From a virus: a DNA stretch of 57,082 nucleotides. Under the pieces are notes generated by a model, which ran no database searches, was not told where the DNA came from, and saw nothing but the letters and a program-made list of their open reading frames with translations. Positions 35,224 to 43,319 of the stretch are shown here, piece by piece. The stretch lies in IMG/VR virus record IMGVR_UViG_3300020410_001077, positions 1 through 57,082 of that record. One strand, written 5' to 3'. Position numbers and translations under genes: made by a program. The stretch's first letter is position 1. Every line of letters starts with the position of its first letter.

Positions 35224-37126
35224 CTGCTTTCTCTAGTTGGTTTCTCACACCCATAATTTTATCCATCAATGAGATTCCCAATATATCGAATTTTACATGA
35301 CCCATAGCTTCTAAATCATTCATTTCAAGACCAGCAATTTTTTCTGATCCTTTTTTGTCTCTGACCATAGGGCATACTTGATCTAAGTTGTGTGAAGATA
35401 TGACTACGCCAGCAGCATGTTTTCCTTGAGATTTGAAAGTTCCCTCAATTCTCATGGCTTGTTGAAATACTTTTGCGTAGTCTCCTTCAAGTTCACCATC
35501 GTCATTTAGTCGGCAATAACCGCGCAAAGATTCAGGTTGATTCATTAAAGTCCATTTTATAACAGAAGACTCCTCCATTTCAGCTAATTGATCGGACACT
35601 TCATGCTCATGAGGTAGGCTCTTGGTTATATTATTCATTTCTTCAAAACCGCAAGCTTCATTCATACGCAGGACTTCTTTTAATGCGCTTCGTCCTTGCA
35701 GCCTACCAAAAGTTACCATCTGACCAACTCTTTCGTTTCCATATTTTTGTCGGATGTAGTCGATGGTTTCATCCCGTTTAGTAGCTGGTACATCAATATC
35801 AATATCAGGCAAGGAGACTCTATCAGCAGTATTTCTTCCAGCATTGTAAAATCTTTCAAAAATTAAACCATATTCAATTGGATCTACTTGAGTTATACCA
35901 ACTAAATATGACACTAAACACCCAGCAGCAGAACCTCTTCCGGGACCCGGAATATGATTTCTTTGATGGACACTATTAACAATATCTCTAACAATCAGAA
36001 AATAACCAGAAAGATTGGCATCACTAATAACATCAAGCTCTGCCTTAATTCTTTCTGTGTATAAATCTTTTGCAGATTGGGTATTAACTTTGCCTGTTGG
36101 CATTAATACATTTTTCCACCCATCACGACATAGGTCTCTGAGATACTGCTCTTCTGTTTGTTCTTTGGGGCATTTGAATTTAGGAAGCATTGGCTTGCCT
36201 AAAATATCATACTCCTCACACATATCAGCAATCTCCATTGCTGTTGCGATTTCTTGAGGGGTATTAACAGCCTGCATTTCTTCCAGTGAGGGTATATGAA
36301 AATTGTTTGATCTCATGAACCCAGTAAAGGCGGCATCCCCAGTTTCTTTCAGCTTCTTCCTTATCTTTGGAAGTGTCGTTTTCAAAGAAGAACACAACAA
36401 TAGAAGTTGATCATTAGCATCTTGCTTTTCTGGGTAATGAGAGTCAGCAGTAGCGACTGTCCTGAATCCATACTTCTTAGCAATGTATCTCAAACCTTGA
36501 GCTACTAAATTTGAAGCAGGAGAATTTTCTTGGTCAATAGTTTGGATTTCTATGAAGAAGTTATCTTTGCCAAATATGTCTCTGTATTTGTTTGCTACTT
36601 CAAGAACCTGTTTATCCCATTCAGGATGCGTGTATCTTTTGACTTCGTCAATTGTTACAGCATTGTATGCAGATTTGATATCAACAAATATCGCATTAGC
36701 TAAATCACTACCCAGATGACCAGAGAAAGCGATCAAGTTATCAGAAAACTGACCTAGAGTAGAGAGGTCTAATCTAGGCTTGTAGTAGTAATTTTCTTCA
36801 TTATTACTTTTTGATACTGCTTGGATTAGATTGTCCCAACCCTGCTTGTTTTTAGCCAACACGCAAAGATGACTAAGCTTCCTATTTTCCTCGTTTTTAA
36901 TTGTGCAATCTTGCTGGCTTAGGTAGAACTCGCACCCAAGTATTGGCTTGATGTTCTCTTTCTTCATTGCCTGTGTGAAGGCCACAGCTCCAGATATAGT
37001 GCCGTGATCTGTTATGGCGCAGGAGGTATAGCCAAGCTTTGAACAGCGTGAGGCGACCTGTGAGGGCTTAGAGAGACCGTCTAGTAAACTGTAGTGGGTG
37101 TGTAGGTGTAATGGAGTCCAACTCAT
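35216..37126 (-). CDS. dnaE: DNA polymerase III alpha, N-terminal half (PHP, palm)
   Basis: A 636-residue protein equal to the PHP, palm and thumb portion of DnaE. PHP metal residues are present: HLHTH (7-11), TDHG (39-42), GCEF (64-67) and TADSHYP (226-232). Palm: GPGRGSAAG (394-402), SLPDIDIDV (438-446) with catalytic Asp441/Asp443, and HVKFDILG (610-617) with Asp614. So the whole active site is in this half. It ends soon after the third Asp, at LEKADA, where full-length DnaE continues into the fingers. The remaining part is encoded separately at 32013-33599. It overlaps its upstream nuclease neighbour by 4 bases. Confidence 0.9.
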   Translation of the reverse strand: MSWTPLHLHTHYSLLDGLSKPSQVASRCSKLGYTSCAITDHGTISGAVAFTQAMKKENIKPILGCEFYLSQQDCTIKNEENRKLSHLCVLAKNKQGWDNLIQAVSKSNNEENYYYKPRLDLSTLGQFSDNLIAFSGHLGSDLANAIFVDIKSAYNAVTIDEVKRYTHPEWDKQVLEVANKYRDIFGKDNFFIEIQTIDQENSPASNLVAQGLRYIAKKYGFRTVATADSHYPEKQDANDQLLLLCSSLKTTLPKIRKKLKETGDAAFTGFMRSNNFHIPSLEEMQAVNTPQEIATAMEIADMCEEYDILGKPMLPKFKCPKEQTEEQYLRDLCRDGWKNVLMPTGKVNTQSAKDLYTERIKAELDVISDANLSGYFLIVRDIVNSVHQRNHIPGPGRGSAAGCLVSYLVGITQVDPIEYGLIFERFYNAGRNTADRVSLPDIDIDVPATKRDETIDYIRQKYGNERVGQMVTFGRLQGRSALKEVLRMNEACGFEEMNNITKSLPHEHEVSDQLAEMEESSVIKWTLMNQPESLRGYCRLNDDGELEGDYAKVFQQAMRIEGTFKSQGKHAAGVVISSHNLDQVCPMVRDKKGSEKIAGLEMNDLEAMGHVKFDILGISLMDKIMGVRNQLEKADA

Positions 37127-38142
37127 TTTTTGTTATCTTCTGCTAATCTTCCGCCGCCATCTCCGTAAGTGGCGATCTTATCAATTTTTCCAAACTTTTC
37201 AACAACTTCGACAATACCTCGACCCTTTATCTGGTCTCTGATGTATTGGCAAACACTTTTTTCAGCACCTTCTTTATAGGGCTGACTGAACTTGCATAAC
37301 TTCTGGCATTTCCAATGTTTATTTTCATTAGATAGAAGTTTTGGCTGTTCTATGTCTCTTATTTGTTCAAACTTCTTTCTGAGTATTTGTTCTGCTTTTT
37401 CATAATCATCTTCATCAAATACCATTGAGAATAATCCACCATCATTAATGTAGTAGATGCTGACTGAAAACTCTTTGTCTGGATACATGTTCTTCAAAGC
37501 ATAATAATACAGAAGCAACTGCGTGTCTTTCTGTAATTTTTCGTGGGTCTTCTCTTCTCCTGTCGCCCAGTTTATTCTTTTTCCGGTTTTGTAATCTAAT
37601 ATTTCGTAGTAACCATCGCCGTGTTCTAGAATAAGGTCAACAGTCCCTTTGATTGATAAGTATCCTTCTATTGTTTGTCCTTCAAATTCATATTTGTATT
37701 TAGCCCATGGCTGTTTAATTTCAATATCAAAAAATAGTTCAGTAGCAAATACGTTTTGATTTCTTGGATCTAACATCCCGTCTCTGTAGGCTACTGCTTT
37801 TTCTGCCCATCTAAGACACGTTCTTCTATCTGCTTCTGTGATATTGACTTCTGGAAAAGCGCTAGTGTAATAATCAAAAGCAATATCGTTTAAGAGCTTT
37901 AGGTCATCACATTCTTTTAGAGTTAAGTCTTTTCCTGTTTCTTCATCCTCTACAATGTCTAAACCTTTGTTCATAGCAACCTTCTTGTCTCCAAGAGTTT
38001 GCATGACCTTATGGGTAATAGTACCCATTAAGGCTTTTTTATTGGTCTTGTCTTTAAAGGATAGGTTGTACTGCAAAAAATATTTTTGCTGGCAAAACTC
38101 TAGCGTTCCAAGACTACTGCTCCTGTGGTAGCAAACTATCAT
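37123..38142 (-). CDS. PD-(D/E)XK nuclease with Fe-S-type Cys cluster (Cas4/AddB-like)
   Basis: A 339-residue protein. N-terminal Cys17 plus C-terminal Cys279, Cys283 and Cys298 match the four-cysteine arrangement that holds an iron-sulfur cluster in AddB and Cas4. The nuclease core has GTITHKVMQ (40-48, His44), GTVDLILEHGD (166-176, Asp169), YYEILDYKTGK (178-188, Asp183/Lys185) and QLLLYYYALK (208-217). It is likely a DNA end-processing exonuclease for recombination or packaging. Its start lies 29 bases inside the following gene's frame upstream. No helicase domain is attached. Confidence 0.8.
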   Translation of the reverse strand: MIVCYHRSSSLGTLEFCQQKYFLQYNLSFKDKTNKKALMGTITHKVMQTLGDKKVAMNKGLDIVEDEETGKDLTLKECDDLKLLNDIAFDYYTSAFPEVNITEADRRTCLRWAEKAVAYRDGMLDPRNQNVFATELFFDIEIKQPWAKYKYEFEGQTIEGYLSIKGTVDLILEHGDGYYEILDYKTGKRINWATGEEKTHEKLQKDTQLLLYYYALKNMYPDKEFSVSIYYINDGGLFSMVFDEDDYEKAEQILRKKFEQIRDIEQPKLLSNENKHWKCQKLCKFSQPYKEGAEKSVCQYIRDQIKGRGIVEVVEKFGKIDKIATYGDGGGRLAEDNKK

Positions 38143-38689
38143 CTAACTCATCTATTTCCGATATGGGCAGGTTGTACATATCTACATGTGTTTTGAAACC
38201 GTTTCGTTTATCAATGTCTCCAGCCCTCCAAATTTTGGCTCTAGAAAAATAATCTTCAGGCTCTGCCTGCCCTACTATCCAAATGTTTTTGATGCCATAG
38301 TAAGCACGCTTACCTTTGACCATCTTCATATCTTCAAATTGTATACTTACAAAAATGTAGAGATCAGGTCTTTGATGCGCACTTGTTTTAGCAACTGACA
38401 CATCATAGTAGTCTCTTGGTTCAACTGTCCTTCTTTTAGTTTTTATTTCTATTCTGCGTTCATCATTAGACCATATGTCATAATCATATTTATCATTTCC
38501 ATCATTGCAGCTAATTATTTCAGCTTTTATATAAGCAGCTACAGCTTCCTCTCCTAGATAACCAGCGGCATTGCCGCCACCCTTTAGAATAGAATTGTTT
38601 ATCTTTCCAAGTTGATTAGCCTTTTTTCTTGCACGGGTGACCATTCTGTCATCCCATGGAATACTTATAAACTTTTTGTTTGTAGCCAT
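38114..38689 (-). CDS. Putative PD-(D/E)XK endonuclease-like protein
   Basis: ATG 38687-38689 is chosen over GTG 38695 because the AAAGGAG ribosome site gives correct spacing to the ATG. The product is 191 residues. It contains NAAGYLGEEAVAAYI (helix with Glu), KYDYDIWSNDERRIEIKTK (Asp, Glu-x-Lys), a typical restriction-endonuclease-like active site, then YIFVSIQFED. This suggests a structure-specific or restriction-like nuclease, though I cannot name the family. It overlaps the neighbouring genes by 25-29 bases on both sides. Confidence 0.6.
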   Translation of the reverse strand: MATNKKFISIPWDDRMVTRARKKANQLGKINNSILKGGGNAAGYLGEEAVAAYIKAEIISCNDGNDKYDYDIWSNDERRIEIKTKRRTVEPRDYYDVSVAKTSAHQRPDLYIFVSIQFEDMKMVKGKRAYYGIKNIWIVGQAEPEDYFSRAKIWRAGDIDKRNGFKTHVDMYNLPISEIDELDDSLLPQEQ

Positions 38690-39426
38690 CCCCACTCCTT
38701 TAGGACATCTAGCAGTTTCATGTTGGTTTCGTCGATTGTCATGTCGTGGTTCTTGATGTAGTAATCAAAACCCTTGTAGGTATCCAAAGCGATTTCGCTA
38801 GGATGTTCATCTTCGTGAGGTTTTCTATCAAGTCTTATTACTTTACCTCCAGCTTTTTGTATTGCTTTCACTTCATTAGGAAACCTAACATCTGGAACAA
38901 TAGCCAGTTCTGTTCCGCTTTGTAGTATTCTCTTTATGCAGCTATCAACCCAAATGCTATCTTTGATTCTTCTACAGACATCTGTTCCAAAATATTGTAA
39001 AAATTCTCTTGCCGACATGAATCCAGATCTGTCTCCATGAAGCGGCATGTTTTCCCACTTAATATTAATGGGTGTGTTCTTTTGTTCGTCACTTCCAAAA
39101 CATTGTTCTTCAGTTAGACCAAACAACTGCATTGAGATAGCCTTCAATGGGTCTGCGAAACTAAAAGACTGCACAAAAGGCCATATTTTAGTCGATGCAT
39201 ATTCAATAAACTCATCATCCCTGCGTTCAATATCTAAGATGCCTAGTCCTTCAGTTTCTTCTCCTTTGTCATTCATATAGATAGCATTGATAATAAGACA
39301 TCCATCCGTGTCCATCAAAAACTTTTCTATTGAATCAAACAGTCTCATTTGATAGCCGTGAAGAAATTTGCAGCAAGTAGTCTTGCCGCTTTGCTTGGCT
39401 CCAGAAAATCCAATTATTCTAGTCAT
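38665..39426 (-). CDS. Deoxynucleoside monophosphate kinase
   Basis: ATG 39424-39426 (GAGGG ribosome site) rather than TTG 39441; 253 residues. P-loop GFSGAKQSGKTT (6-17). SFADPLKAISMQLFGLTEEQCFG and AREFLQYFGTDVCRRIKDSIWVD match the T4 gp1-like dNMP kinase family. It phosphorylates dNMPs to dNDPs for phage DNA synthesis, complementing the ribonucleotide reductase and dUTPase also encoded here. Full length for the family. Confidence 0.8.
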   Translation of the reverse strand: MTRIIGFSGAKQSGKTTCCKFLHGYQMRLFDSIEKFLMDTDGCLIINAIYMNDKGEETEGLGILDIERRDDEFIEYASTKIWPFVQSFSFADPLKAISMQLFGLTEEQCFGSDEQKNTPINIKWENMPLHGDRSGFMSAREFLQYFGTDVCRRIKDSIWVDSCIKRILQSGTELAIVPDVRFPNEVKAIQKAGGKVIRLDRKPHEDEHPSEIALDTYKGFDYYIKNHDMTIDETNMKLLDVLKEWGWLQTKSL

Positions 39427-40504
39427 TGTATAGACCCTCAATTTGTGGTTTTATGATTTGATTTATTTCAGATACAGAAAGCTCGCCAACATCTTTGGCT
39501 GGTAGGTCAACTTCCACTATATTAAACATCCTACCACACTTCTTCTTGATTGACTCTTTTGCTTTGATCCCAGCTTCATCATTGTCTGTTAGGGGGATAA
39601 TAGTAAGAGCAGCAGATGTTTCTAATATTCTCATCTGAGCATCAGACAAGCTCGCACCAAAAATGCCAACCACATTCTTTATCCCAGCTTCCCACAACCT
39701 CCAGACATCGCCTTGTCCTTCAACCAATATAACTGATTTGGCTTTGTTTATGAATGGCTTTGATAACCAATAGCCATAGAGCCAAACTCCAGTATAAAAA
39801 CCCTCTGAGTTAACCCACTTCCTACCATGATAATTTTCGTGCTGCGCCCTACCAAGATGGCCGACCATGCAATCAAAATCATCATCATAAACAGGAACAA
39901 TGACTCTGTCTCTCATGGAAGGATTCTTAGCTCTTGGGCAAGTACCTACATCGAATTGATCTAATACCTCAGCTGTATATCCTCTTTTAATATAATACTC
40001 TGGCGGTATAACCAATGAAGACCTAACTTTTTCTCTTGCAACACCACCATCTATATTTCTTTGTCTTTTTTGGTGTTCTCTTTCTGTTTTTGAGTCACAT
40101 GTATCAAACTCAAAATCTTCTGATTCTTTTGCTAAAGTTTCTAGGTCTGTTTCAGTCAGCTTTATTGTGTATTCAATGGCTTCTTGAAAGCTTACCTCTC
40201 GGTCTTCTTTTATTGACATCAATGCTCTAATAAGACCTATCGGCGTGTTTATATGTTCTTCGTGACAATGATTAGTCCAACATGCCCAATTTCCAAAGTA
40301 TGTACTAGATTCATCAGTGTTCATAGAGAAACCAGTTGGATTGTCTCCGCCATGTATTGGACAGGGACAGAACACATTATCGCCGCAATCATTTGACCTG
40401 TAGCCAAAATGAAAAAGTATAAAACAAATTCTTTTTGCGGCTTTGTCTGAAAGCTTCTTTAGTTCTTTCGCTGAAAGCTTTGTCTTAGAAAGGCTTGTCT
40501 TCAT
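39419..40504 (-). CDS. dnaG: DNA primase (DnaG-type)
   Basis: ATG 40502-40504 with GGAGG six bases upstream; 361 residues. N-terminal zinc-binding domain: CPCPIHGGDNPTGF...ACWTNHCHEEH (about 46-86). TOPRIM: SVILVEGQGDVWRL (Glu near residue 258) and IIPLTDNDEAGIKAKE (metal-binding Asp-x-Asp). The C-terminal helicase-binding domain is short or absent. It makes RNA primers for lagging-strand synthesis and is adjacent to the DnaB helicase gene, with which it overlaps by 20 bases. Confidence 0.85.
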   Translation of the reverse strand: MKTSLSKTKLSAKELKKLSDKAAKRICFILFHFGYRSNDCGDNVFCPCPIHGGDNPTGFSMNTDESSTYFGNWACWTNHCHEEHINTPIGLIRALMSIKEDREVSFQEAIEYTIKLTETDLETLAKESEDFEFDTCDSKTEREHQKRQRNIDGGVAREKVRSSLVIPPEYYIKRGYTAEVLDQFDVGTCPRAKNPSMRDRVIVPVYDDDFDCMVGHLGRAQHENYHGRKWVNSEGFYTGVWLYGYWLSKPFINKAKSVILVEGQGDVWRLWEAGIKNVVGIFGASLSDAQMRILETSAALTIIPLTDNDEAGIKAKESIKKKCGRMFNIVEVDLPAKDVGELSVSEINQIIKPQIEGLYND

Positions 40505-41978
40505 CAATTTCCTCCTCAACTACAAAGCCTTCCTCTCTATCGCTAACTTCGTTCTCGAATCCTTCTTTTTGTTTTTTATTAGCTAGAATGTACTCTGACT
40601 TTGTGAACCCTTCGTCTATTCTTCCAAAAGCACCATTGAGGCTCATGTTAATATAATCAAAGTCGTCTGCTAGACCTCCTCCATGACGAGCTATTAGTGG
40701 AACCAATTTTCTATTTCCGCTTTCTCCAGCGTCTTCCGCTAGCTCTTCTTCTGACTTCTTTTTGAAGATAGTTAGACTGCTGCAAAACCAAGACAGCCTG
40801 TCAGACCCACTAATAACATCTTCTGACTCGCGGGTAATTCCATCTCTATTTAACTGCACGAACGATAAGCATGGAACTTTTTCTTTAATAGTAAAGTTTA
40901 CAAGTTGTTGCATCTGGTATCCGAGAGCTTGAAACTCTTTCATGTCGTTCATTTGTGCAGAGCTTGTAAGTTTGAGGTAGTCATAAATTACTAAACATGG
41001 ATTGGTGTTGCCGTTTTCGTCATAACCAACCTCTCTTCTTAACCACCTTCTCATAATAGAAAGCGTTTCATCAAAGCTTGTTCCAGCTATTGTGACATAT
41101 TTGTAAGGAAGATCTTTTAGTTTTTCTACGCCTTGTTTTATTCTTTCTTGTAAACCACTAGACTTTCCAAATTGACCAGTAGATATGTCATTTATTTCTA
41201 TATCGGACATATTTGCTAGTAGTCGATGAATGTGATCTTCTCTAGACATCTCTGTGTCTAACATTAAAACTGGTATTCCAAGACTTCCAGCAACATGCAA
41301 TGCTACACTATCTGCAAACAAACTCTTACCGGCTTTAGCTCTGGCTGCAATTAGATCAACATTACCTCTTCTTAAGCCTCCACCAATAGCTTTATCGAAA
41401 CGTGGAAACCCTGTACTTAGACCCATCATTTCTTTAGGATTATCAATTAAGCTTTGAATGTAGTCGTCAATGTCTTCTCCAATGTCGGTGGGTTCATTTT
41501 CTGCTTGCCCATGAAAATCATCAATTAGGTTGAACACAGCCGCCTCAGCTACACTAACTATTCCAGTCGGTGTACTGTCAGCGATATTAATATCCCTGAT
41601 GTTTGATTTTATTTGCGTTGCTTTCCTATCTACTTCTCTAGCTATCGCGTACTTAATTAAAATTTTTGCATGTTCCTTAACATTGCTTAATTCTACGTTT
41701 ATAGACTGAAGGGTTTTGTAGTAGTCTTTAGGAACACGCTTCATGAAGACTGAGTCTAAGTCTATTGATTTTGCCGCCGCATAAAGGCTAGACAAATCAA
41801 CTGTATCTGAAGTATCAAATAGCTTCGCAAGACAACTCCAGATTATTGTGTTTTCTTCTAACGTAAACGATCCTTCGTTTAGCTTTCCATCAATATCAAT
41901 AAAAGCATTTTTTCCATGCCGTATCAAACCAGCAAGCACGGCTCTTTCTGAAACAACATCACTAAGTTCTTTTTTCAT
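40485..41978 (-). CDS. dnaB: Replicative DNA helicase (DnaB-like)
   Basis: A 497-residue helicase. N-terminal helical domain (1-160). RecA-like core: Walker A AARAKAGKS (211-219), VLMLDTEMS, and Walker B with acidic residue in CLVIYDYLKL (about 333-342), then a QLNRD-type motif (FVQLNRDG). The C-terminal tail is very acidic (EEEIDEDKPF). It forms the fork helicase with the adjacent DnaG. Starts ten bases after the stop of the zinc-ribbon gene upstream. Confidence 0.9.
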   Translation of the reverse strand: MKKELSDVVSERAVLAGLIRHGKNAFIDIDGKLNEGSFTLEENTIIWSCLAKLFDTSDTVDLSSLYAAAKSIDLDSVFMKRVPKDYYKTLQSINVELSNVKEHAKILIKYAIAREVDRKATQIKSNIRDINIADSTPTGIVSVAEAAVFNLIDDFHGQAENEPTDIGEDIDDYIQSLIDNPKEMMGLSTGFPRFDKAIGGGLRRGNVDLIAARAKAGKSLFADSVALHVAGSLGIPVLMLDTEMSREDHIHRLLANMSDIEINDISTGQFGKSSGLQERIKQGVEKLKDLPYKYVTIAGTSFDETLSIMRRWLRREVGYDENGNTNPCLVIYDYLKLTSSAQMNDMKEFQALGYQMQQLVNFTIKEKVPCLSFVQLNRDGITRESEDVISGSDRLSWFCSSLTIFKKKSEEELAEDAGESGNRKLVPLIARHGGGLADDFDYINMSLNGAFGRIDEGFTKSEYILANKKQKEGFENEVSDREEGFVVEEEIDEDKPF

Positions 41979-41987
41979 TTAATCTGC

Positions 41988-42446
41988 TTAACCTAAACAT
42001 TCACTGCAACGATGATAAGTACCTACTTTGTATCTAGGATTAATTTCTTCTTTTTTTCCACAATTATGGCAAGTAACTTCAACCATCTGCACAGGAGATC
42101 TTCTAGGAGTTAGAGGAACATCGGGAGTTTCAAACTCAGCACCCTTTGCTTCTGTTCCATTATCAACAAATTTATTTTCCCCCACCTGTATTGATTGTCT
42201 TCTTCCATACTTTGTTTGTTGTTCTTCTCTTGGTTTTACTGAGAAGTCTAAGTCCGACGACCGCACCTGCACTGGTGGCTGTTCGGTTTCTGCGTATGGT
42301 TGACTTCTAGGTGCTTCTGGCATTTCTGCGATTGGTTCTTCGCCTCCGATTGAGATGCTTTCTCCCGTGAGGGCATTATAACCTTGAGCAATTTCTTTAA
42401 GATCATTGTTAAGTAATCCGTTCTTTATCATTTCTAATGGTGACAT
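41988..42446 (-). CDS. Protein with C-terminal zinc ribbon, disordered middle
   Basis: A 152-residue protein. N-terminal short helix (SPLEMIKNGLLNNDLKEIA), then a Pro/Glu/Gln-rich low-complexity middle (about 35-110), and a C-terminal CHNCGKKEEINPRYKVGTYHRCSEC zinc ribbon. The order helix, disordered linker, zinc ribbon suggests a nucleic-acid or protein-binding adaptor. It lies between the helicase and the RecA-region genes, so it may load or tether a replication factor. No family identified. Confidence 0.65.
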   Translation of the reverse strand: MSPLEMIKNGLLNNDLKEIAQGYNALTGESISIGGEEPIAEMPEAPRSQPYAETEQPPVQVRSSDLDFSVKPREEQQTKYGRRQSIQVGENKFVDNGTEAKGAEFETPDVPLTPRRSPVQMVEVTCHNCGKKEEINPRYKVGTYHRCSECLG

Positions 42447-42448
42447 AA

Positions 42449-42928
42449 TTAACCTCTACTCTGCTTTCTTCTGCTAAGTTCGAGTAACGTATCTGCTTGT
42501 TTTCTGATGTCTCTAATTATTTCTGAAGAAGAAGTCACATTTCCATCTATGACTCTCTTGACTCTCCAAACCTTTTGCACAAAGTCGTCCTCTCTTATTA
42601 CAGAGTTCACTTTGACTTCCCACTTGGTGTATTTATCGAACTGGTTTGAAACTTTTGAGACTGCATAGTTTATAAATTCTTCACACCACCTAGCTCTAGC
42701 CAATTCTTTATTGTGCTTTTTTTGCAAGAAGTTGCAATAGTTGTATATAGCATAGGCTTTTTCGCAACACTCTTCTGGTGTTAGAGACTTGAGTTCAAAG
42801 CTAGTCAGTGAAAGAACTCTTTCTATTTCTGGATTTGGTTCAACACAAATAATGTCAGACATGTAATTGTCTAACTTATCCATGAATTCATCTAACTTAT
42901 CTATTGATAATAGATTGTTTCCATTCAT
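42449..42928 (-). CDS. Helical protein, possible UvsY-like recombination mediator
   Basis: A 159-residue, mostly helical protein with no catalytic motif. It has a charged central helix (LQKKHNKELARARWCEEFIN), then KWEVKVNSVIREDDFVQKV and a C-terminal helix (SSEIIRDIRKQADTLLELSRR). The order of long helix, short acidic turn, then C-terminal helices loosely resembles T4 UvsY, and it is two genes from the RecA-like recombinase. UvsY has no strict motif, so this is a weak idea. Its start overlaps the endonuclease frame by 32 bases; a downstream ATG at 42883 is possible. Confidence 0.45.
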   Translation of the reverse strand: MNGNNLLSIDKLDEFMDKLDNYMSDIICVEPNPEIERVLSLTSFELKSLTPEECCEKAYAIYNYCNFLQKKHNKELARARWCEEFINYAVSKVSNQFDKYTKWEVKVNSVIREDDFVQKVWRVKRVIDGNVTSSSEIIRDIRKQADTLLELSRRKQSRG

Positions 42929-43319
42929 CTTCAGTACCTGAATAACTTAATATAATCAAATCTATGTTATTGTTATTGAGCCAGTTTTCTTTGTCACGAT
43001 CTCTAGCTTTCGACTTTCTGAAACCTTTTCTGTCTCCATGAAAGTGAGCAACGAATTCAAAATGTTGTCGCCCATGAACTTCTACCGCCAGCGAATGAGA
43101 CGGTATAAGGAAGTCAACATACAGAGTAGACCTTCTCGATGGCTTGTGAGAACCGGCAAGCGGCACTTCCTCAAGGATTGTATCATACGGAAACTCTTGT
43201 CGAAGTAGTTTTCTTGCCAAAATATGCAATTTACTTCGAGGTCTTGTCTGATCCCCTGAAACTACGCACTTTGACAGGTTCCAATTTCTTTCTCGGCCAT
43301 CAAAACCTACGGCCTTCAA
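42897..43319 (-). CDS. Vsr-like (EDxHD/DUF559-type) endonuclease next to recA
   Basis: About 140 residues from a TTG start that overlaps the recombinase stop (TTGA). No ATG or GTG is available inside the frame, so the true start is uncertain; an ATT further upstream is also open. The fold is PD-(D/E)XK/very-short-patch-like: YVDFLIPSHSLAVEVHGRQHFEF (Asp69, Glu79, His81-x-x-x-His85) and RDRDKENWLNNNNIDLIIL. Homing endonucleases of this kind (I-Bth0305I) are known to target phage RecA genes. It is more likely a recombination-associated or mobile nuclease than a core enzyme. Confidence 0.6.
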   Translation of the reverse strand: MKAVGFDGRERNWNLSKCVVSGDQTRPRSKLHILARKLLRQEFPYDTILEEVPLAGSHKPSRRSTLYVDFLIPSHSLAVEVHGRQHFEFVAHFHGDRKGFRKSKARDRDKENWLNNNNIDLIILSYSGTEDEWKQSIINR

